Below are positions 24,144-27,118 of a stretch of DNA of 27,118 bases, in pieces (position 1 is the stretch's first letter; each line of letters begins with the position of its first letter). The notes under the pieces were generated by a model. The model saw only the letters and a program-made list of their open reading frames with translations, was not told where the DNA came from and ran no database searches. Origin of the DNA: a virus; IMG/VR virus record IMGVR_UViG_3300025652_000431, positions 1 through 27,118 of that record; one strand, written 5' to 3'. The position numbers were made by a program, and so were the translations under genes.

Positions 24144-24717
24144 TCGACTTCTCCATGTCTATTACTTCCTTTGATGTCGGAGGAAAGAACGGCGCAGAGG
24201 TCAAGGCCCATCGAACAAACGACCCCCTAGCAGAAAGCCCCGGACGTTGGTGCGTAATGCTCTTCACAACCCTGCCTTGGTTAAACAAACGGTGTAAAGA
24301 ATTGCTCACCATCTGACCATCTATTTCATGGTCCTCCTGCAGTTCATACGCTACCTCCCCACACAACCAAGCGTCCTCGTTCACATCGTCGTGCGTCTCA
24401 CTTAGTATATCTAGCACCAAGCGATCAACCTCGTCTGAGTCCATAACACGCCTTGCGGGTTCCTGTACTGGGGCAGGAGCCGTGCCGTTTGCTCCTGATC
24501 CAACTGCCCTCCAAGGAGTTCGGTCCCTCTGCTCATGGGCGTTTGGTACAACCACAAACGTTTGAAACGAACCCTCCTCTAAGCTATGCTTCTTGGCAAA
24601 TATAGGATCAAAGAAAACGCTTTCGCCCTCTGTATTAACCCCAAAGCCATGCCCCTGCGGAAACATCTTCTCCACATAAACGTCCTGATATTCTATTAAG
24701 CCTTTTAATTGTTGCAT
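24130..24717 (-). CDS. Possible OB-like plus winged-helix protein (195 aa)
   Basis: Residues about 10-60 (VYVEKMFPQGHGFGV...ESVFFDPIFAKKHSL...FQTFVVVPN) resemble a cold-shock/OB-type barrel with a GFG element. Residues about 70-95 are a Pro/Ala-rich linker. Residues about 95-170 form helices and a wing-like hairpin (VDRLVLDILSE, LCGEVAYELQEDHEIDGQMVSNSLHRLFNQGRVVKSI), suggesting a winged-helix domain. Together this would be a nucleic-acid-binding protein. A strong AGGAGG (24727-24722 on the minus strand) overlaps the preceding stop and lies five bases before ATG 24717. Domain assignment is by pattern only. Confidence 0.55.
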   Translation of the reverse strand: MQQLKGLIEYQDVYVEKMFPQGHGFGVNTEGESVFFDPIFAKKHSLEEGSFQTFVVVPNAHEQRDRTPWRAVGSGANGTAPAPVQEPARRVMDSDEVDRLVLDILSETHDDVNEDAWLCGEVAYELQEDHEIDGQMVSNSLHRLFNQGRVVKSITHQRPGLSARGSFVRWALTSAPFFPPTSKEVIDMEKSIEEG

Positions 24718-24725
24718 TGTTCCTC

Positions 24726-24980
24726 CTAATGCATTGTTGTTGCGTCACCAGACGCTCTCCTACACTGAGACATTACGTTAAGACCCATCATCTCACGGGC
24801 GTCCTCCGGCCCGTGAACATCAATCATCATCTCAACCAATATCCCAAACATAATCGGAACCATCAGTTCCGGATCACGCTGCTCTCCGTGAAGCTCCGAT
24901 AAAAACTCCTCGAACCTCTCAACACAGTCCCTAAACTCTTCTTCGGACCATTTTCTCTTGTCTATAAAAACACTCACCAT
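24726..24980 (-). CDS. Hypothetical acidic helical protein (84 aa)
   Basis: The protein is a helix-rich small orphan (WSEEEFRDCVERFEEFLSEL, then LMVPIMFGILVEMMIDVHG). The second segment is fairly hydrophobic but broken by charged residues, so a membrane helix is uncertain. The start overlaps the previous gene's TAA by one base (TAATG). Its TAG overlaps the ribosome site of the next gene. No family recognised. Confidence 0.65.
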   Translation of the reverse strand: MVSVFIDKRKWSEEEFRDCVERFEEFLSELHGEQRDPELMVPIMFGILVEMMIDVHGPEDAREMMGLNVMSQCRRASGDATTMH

Positions 24981-25234
24981 TATTCTCTCCTTCGTCGTAA
25001 GATGTCTCGGGCTTGCCGTATGGTTAGCCCCGCCGCTCTTGCGGCTTCCTGTATCTCAACACCCTCATCCACCAAAGAAAGGAAAGCAACTGTCTCACGC
25101 CTCGGTTGCCTTCCCGAATGCGCAGAAATAGATTTCTGCCCATACTTCTGACTGCCCCCGTTGTGATCCATCATGCGCTTGTTATCCGCCGCCGCTATGG
25201 TGAGGTACTGTATTCGCCGCTCGTGTGGGGTCAT
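24980..25234 (-). CDS. Putative helix-turn-helix protein (84 aa)
   Basis: Residues about 50-83 (AFLSLVDEGVEIQEAARAAGLTIRQARDILRRRR, pattern VEIQEAARAAGLTIRQARDI) form a good helix-turn-helix like those of homeodomain-like or sigma region-4-type regulators, with an Arg-rich end. The N-terminal half is basic and polar (RRIQYLTIAAADNKRMM) and probably flexible. The ATG overlaps the previous stop (ATGA). It may regulate the early region or bind phage DNA; the target is unknown. Confidence 0.65.
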   Translation of the reverse strand: MTPHERRIQYLTIAAADNKRMMDHNGGSQKYGQKSISAHSGRQPRRETVAFLSLVDEGVEIQEAARAAGLTIRQARDILRRRRE

Positions 25235-25578
25235 TCAATTACCTCCACAATCTCTTCTAATGCCGCCGCTACTCGCACCACGGCACCTATCTTATCATCA
25301 TACTCAATCGTTACTACGTCCCCCGCCGTGGCCCGTTTTGACAAGCCCTTGATGGATAGAAGCTTATCGCCACGAGGACGCCGATACAGCCTGATCTCGG
25401 TCTCAGTATATCCAGACCCGTCATCATAAACCGCCCTAACAACCTGCTTCGCACCGTTGTCTATGTTCACGTAGCCTCGGTGCGCCAAGTTGCGTGAGAA
25501 CAATTCTACAACGCTCTTATTGGCGTCTATGATGCTCTTGTTAAGCATCCTTTGTGTGATCGTGATCGTGGCTTTCAT
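25231..25578 (-). CDS. Hypothetical protein with beta-barrel-like half (115 aa)
   Basis: The N-terminal helix (MKATITITQRMLNKSI) is followed by a beta-rich part (YTETEIRLYRRPRGDKLLSIKGL, then GDVVTIEYDDKIGAVVRVA). That last part faintly recalls B3/EcoRII-N-type DNA-binding barrels, in which a conserved strand precedes GDLLVI, but this is speculation. I chose ATG 25578 over the upstream in-frame ATG at 25596 because it overlaps the previous stop (TAATG) and AAGGAAAG lies before it. Function unknown. Confidence 0.6.
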   Translation of the reverse strand: MKATITITQRMLNKSIIDANKSVVELFSRNLAHRGYVNIDNGAKQVVRAVYDDGSGYTETEIRLYRRPRGDKLLSIKGLSKRATAGDVVTIEYDDKIGAVVRVAAALEEIVEVIE

Positions 25579-25763
25579 TACTTTCCTTCCTTCCATGCAC
25601 TGTGGGCATCAACGCCCATGTTAAAAATAATCTCATGCCGTAAATCCTCGACCACAACGTCAGAAAATATATCAGCATCAGGGTTTAACTTTATGTCCTC
25701 CTCAATCTTTTTGGATATCTCATCCAACCTATCCACAATGTAATGAGCACATACCTTAGTCAT
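25578..25763 (-). CDS. Hypothetical small protein (61 aa)
   Basis: A short charged helical orphan (VDRLDEISKKIEEDIKL, then DIFSDVVVEDLRHEIIFNMG). ATG 25763 has a GGGGAGG site seven bases upstream on the minus strand, and the end overlaps the next gene by one base (TAATG). Overlaps the previous gene by eight bases. Not recognised. Confidence 0.65.
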   Translation of the reverse strand: MTKVCAHYIVDRLDEISKKIEEDIKLNPDADIFSDVVVEDLRHEIIFNMGVDAHSAWKEGK

Positions 25764-26097
25764 GAAATATCCTCCCCAATTTCATCGTCGCTTCCTTTCT
25801 ATCCCGCGTGTAATACTTACACGCCAACATCAAAGCATTCTGCAACGTCTCGTACTCCAACTCAGTCAAAACCTCCCGCGCCTTGGCCCTCAATAACTTA
25901 TAATCCCAGTATAAATCAGGCTCCGGACGTGTCTCCTGAATCAAAGATACATTACTATCAAACGTCCTCGCATAGTCCTTGATCATGGACTTAACCAACA
26001 TTAAAGCATGGTCCCCGCTCAATGCCTCAACCTCTCGAAACATCTCCCTCGTGTCTTGGCCCCTCGTGCCATAACGTAACCAAACCTTGTACTTCAT
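25756..26097 (-). CDS. Hypothetical alpha/beta protein (113 aa)
   Basis: The N-terminus is beta-alpha-beta-like (KYKVWLRYGTRGQDTREMFREVEALSGDHALMLVKSMIKDY, of which KVWLRYGT and SLIQET could be strands), and the C-terminus helical (LRAKAREVLTELEYETLQNALML). ATG 26097 forms an ATGA overlap with the previous stop, so I prefer it to ATG 26103 two codons upstream. No known family; no catalytic motif seen. Confidence 0.6.
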   Translation of the reverse strand: MKYKVWLRYGTRGQDTREMFREVEALSGDHALMLVKSMIKDYARTFDSNVSLIQETRPEPDLYWDYKLLRAKAREVLTELEYETLQNALMLACKYYTRDRKEATMKLGRIFHD

Positions 26098-26276
26098 TCC
26101 CATTCCTTCCTGTCCTCCTCCTGCTCATAGCCACGATAGTATTCCGCAACCTGCTCCTCGGTCATGTCAGTAACCCTCGGACCCGTAACCATGCCCTCCG
26201 GATACCAATGCGGGTCCGGACGCCGCCAATAATAAGCGTCCGCACTGCCACGATCATACGGTGACTTAGGGGTCAT
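26094..26276 (-). CDS. Small phage protein, DRGSADAYYWR family (60 aa)
   Basis: The protein starts SPYDRGSADAYYWRRPDPHWYPEG and ends MTEEQVAEYYRGYEQEEDRKEW. I recall this pattern (GSADxYYxRxPxPH ... EExxxYxxGY) from small proteins in many tailed phages, without known function; the Tyr/Arg-rich GY end slightly resembles ribosome-modulation-factor-like proteins. It overlaps both neighbours by four bases (ATGA). Confidence 0.7.
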   Translation of the reverse strand: MTPKSPYDRGSADAYYWRRPDPHWYPEGMVTGPRVTDMTEEQVAEYYRGYEQEEDRKEWE

Positions 26277-26422
26277 GCGCTGGCCTCTTCCTGCTCAACC
26301 ACCAAATCACCGCCTTTGTTTAAAAAATGACGCCACAAATCAGCTTCGGCCTCTTTTCGCGTGGCGTACCTTTCATCAAATACACCATAGCCTCGGCTCT
26401 TGTCCCGAATGATATACCTCAT
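26273..26422 (-). CDS. Small phage protein (49 aa), unknown
   Basis: Translation from ATG 26422 gives MRYIIRDKSRGYGVFDERYA, TRKEAEADLWRHFLNKGGDL and an acidic end (VVEQEEASA). The strand-turn-strand-helix layout with GYGVFDERY is a pattern I have seen in small phage proteins. The ATG overlaps the previous stop and its own stop overlaps the next ATG (both ATGA), which strongly supports this short reading frame. Confidence 0.65.
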   Translation of the reverse strand: MRYIIRDKSRGYGVFDERYATRKEAEADLWRHFLNKGGDLVVEQEEASA

Positions 26423-26583
26423 GTCGCTTCGCCTTTTTCGTCGAACAAGTCATCAATGTCATCTTCGTCGTTGGGAAATCCGATAACAACATATCCGTAA
26501 TCGTCGCGGGTAATTTTCCACTTGTCTGATGGGCAGGTATCTAACCACTCAAATAATTCTGATCTTTTTATTAAATCCCTCAT
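26419..26583 (-). CDS. Small acidic protein (54 aa), unknown
   Basis: From ATG 26583 the frame reads MRDLIKRSELFEWLDTCPSD, KWKITRDDYGYVVIGFP and an Asp/Glu-rich end (NDEDDIDDLFDEKGEAT). Both ends overlap neighbours by four bases (ATGA), matching the architecture of the whole cluster. The acidic C-terminus may mimic DNA, which is speculation. Not recognised. Confidence 0.65.
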   Translation of the reverse strand: MRDLIKRSELFEWLDTCPSDKWKITRDDYGYVVIGFPNDEDDIDDLFDEKGEAT

Positions 26584-26981
26584 GCGCTGGACCCCTTCGG
26601 ATCAAAGCGTAGGTGATGCTTGGTGGCTACCTTGTCTAAAGCGTCAACAATGCTGTTAGGCCACTCCCACCCCCTAGACGTTTCGTCATGGGCCGTCTGT
26701 AAATCGTGCAACAACAACAACTGATCAGGACGTAAAACATCTTGATCCCACGACTTTGCTACAGCGTCAGAAACATCCCGATTAGACATACCCGCACCCT
26801 CTAATTCGGGGCTGTAATGCTCGTCAGCAATAAACAAGCCAACCGCGCACTTCTGACCGTTGAACTCGCAATCATCGTCCATGCCACGATAGACGCAAGC
26901 GTCACCGTCTGCATCCAATGACGGGCCATCCATGCTCATTAAATGAGCCGATGCCTTGTTAAATATATCCTGTAGTTTCAT
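26580..26981 (-). CDS. Hypothetical phage protein, CAVGLFIxDExY type (133 aa)
   Basis: The central segment CVYRGMDDDCEFNGQKCAVG, then LFIADEHYSPELEGAG, with three cysteines, and the later LLLLHDLQTAHDE are a pattern I know from many phage genomes without assigned function. GGGGAGG lies five bases before ATG 26981 on the minus strand. The end overlaps the next gene by four bases. The cysteines could bind metal, but there is no fourth conserved ligand that I can name. Confidence 0.7.
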   Translation of the reverse strand: MKLQDIFNKASAHLMSMDGPSLDADGDACVYRGMDDDCEFNGQKCAVGLFIADEHYSPELEGAGMSNRDVSDAVAKSWDQDVLRPDQLLLLHDLQTAHDETSRGWEWPNSIVDALDKVATKHHLRFDPKGSSA

Positions 26982-26995
26982 GATATCCTCCCCTC

Positions 26996-27118
26996 TCAGG
27001 CCGCTTGCGCGACCTGAGCATTAGATGATTGCAAGATGTACTCAGATGCCTTCTGAGCAGCGGACGTGGCCTTGATGATAGCGTTGGGATGATCCCCCAA
27101 CATGCGTATCCAATTATT
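26996..27118 (-). CDS. C-terminal end of an ArdC/DUF1738-type antirestriction protein (partial)
   Basis: The frame enters from the right edge and ends at TGA (26998-26996), giving 40 residues. The segment NNWIRMLGDHPNAIIKATSA followed by AQKASEYIL closely matches the end of ArdC-like proteins (ssDNA-binding N-terminal domain plus zincin-like metallopeptidase domain), whose last helix reads like NWLKxLxxDxxxIxxAASKAQKAADYIL. These proteins protect incoming DNA from restriction. The metallopeptidase HExxH motif and the ssDNA-binding domain would lie beyond the window, so they cannot be checked. Confidence 0.6.
   Translation of the reverse strand, partial: NNWIRMLGDHPNAIIKATSAAQKASEYILQSSNAQVAQAA

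Overview
This window looks like about half of a tailed double-stranded DNA bacteriophage genome, probably marine and probably infecting an alphaproteobacterium. The grounds are a long run of virion genes on the + strand, a tightly packed replication module on the - strand, and many small phage-type orphan genes. Several proteins resemble families I know from uncultured marine phages: the 2OG-Fe(II) oxygenase with an HDH motif, the tail protein starting with a DKVRFRFG-type segment, and the DRTFRNAW-motif protein. I see no host genes, rRNA, tRNA, CRISPR array, insertion sequence or integrase. Host and phage genus are inference only.

Layout. (1) 1-15022, + strand: the C-terminal end of a tail-fibre-type protein, a 2OG-Fe(II) oxygenase, small repeat-rich structural proteins, a 446-aa fibre-like protein, two adjacent proteins sharing a DRxFRNAW motif, a 735-aa tail/hub-type protein, then four glycine-, glutamine- or repeat-rich proteins (275, 355, 837 and 1438 aa) that look like internal/ejection proteins. 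(2) 15025-22165, - strand: family A DNA polymerase, DUF6378-like protein, UvrD-like SF1 helicase, AlpA-like HTH protein, archaeo-eukaryotic primase (AEP), an SSB-like protein, and two coiled-coil or acidic proteins. (3) 22259-23955, + strand: a two-gene island with a SNF2-type helicase and an 86-aa partner, opened by a promoter-like sequence and closed by a strong hairpin. (4) 23994-27118, - strand: a series of small overlapping genes, including a 49-aa ribbon-helix-helix protein with a TTG start, an HTH protein and many orphans, ending at the window edge in the C-terminus of what looks like an ArdC/DUF1738-type antirestriction protein.

How it may work together. Polymerase, AEP primase, SSB-like protein and two helicases would form most of a phage-encoded replication apparatus, with no DnaB/gp4-type hexameric helicase visible here. 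The primase and the SSB-like protein both end in an acidic DIPF tip like the one bacterial SSB uses to recruit partners. Most neighbouring genes overlap by 1-17 bases (ATGA, TAATG and TGATG junctions), which suggests translational coupling. Two convergent junctions (15022/15025 and 23955/23994) and one divergent junction (22165/22259) define the transcription units. There is no stretch over 300 bases without a gene.
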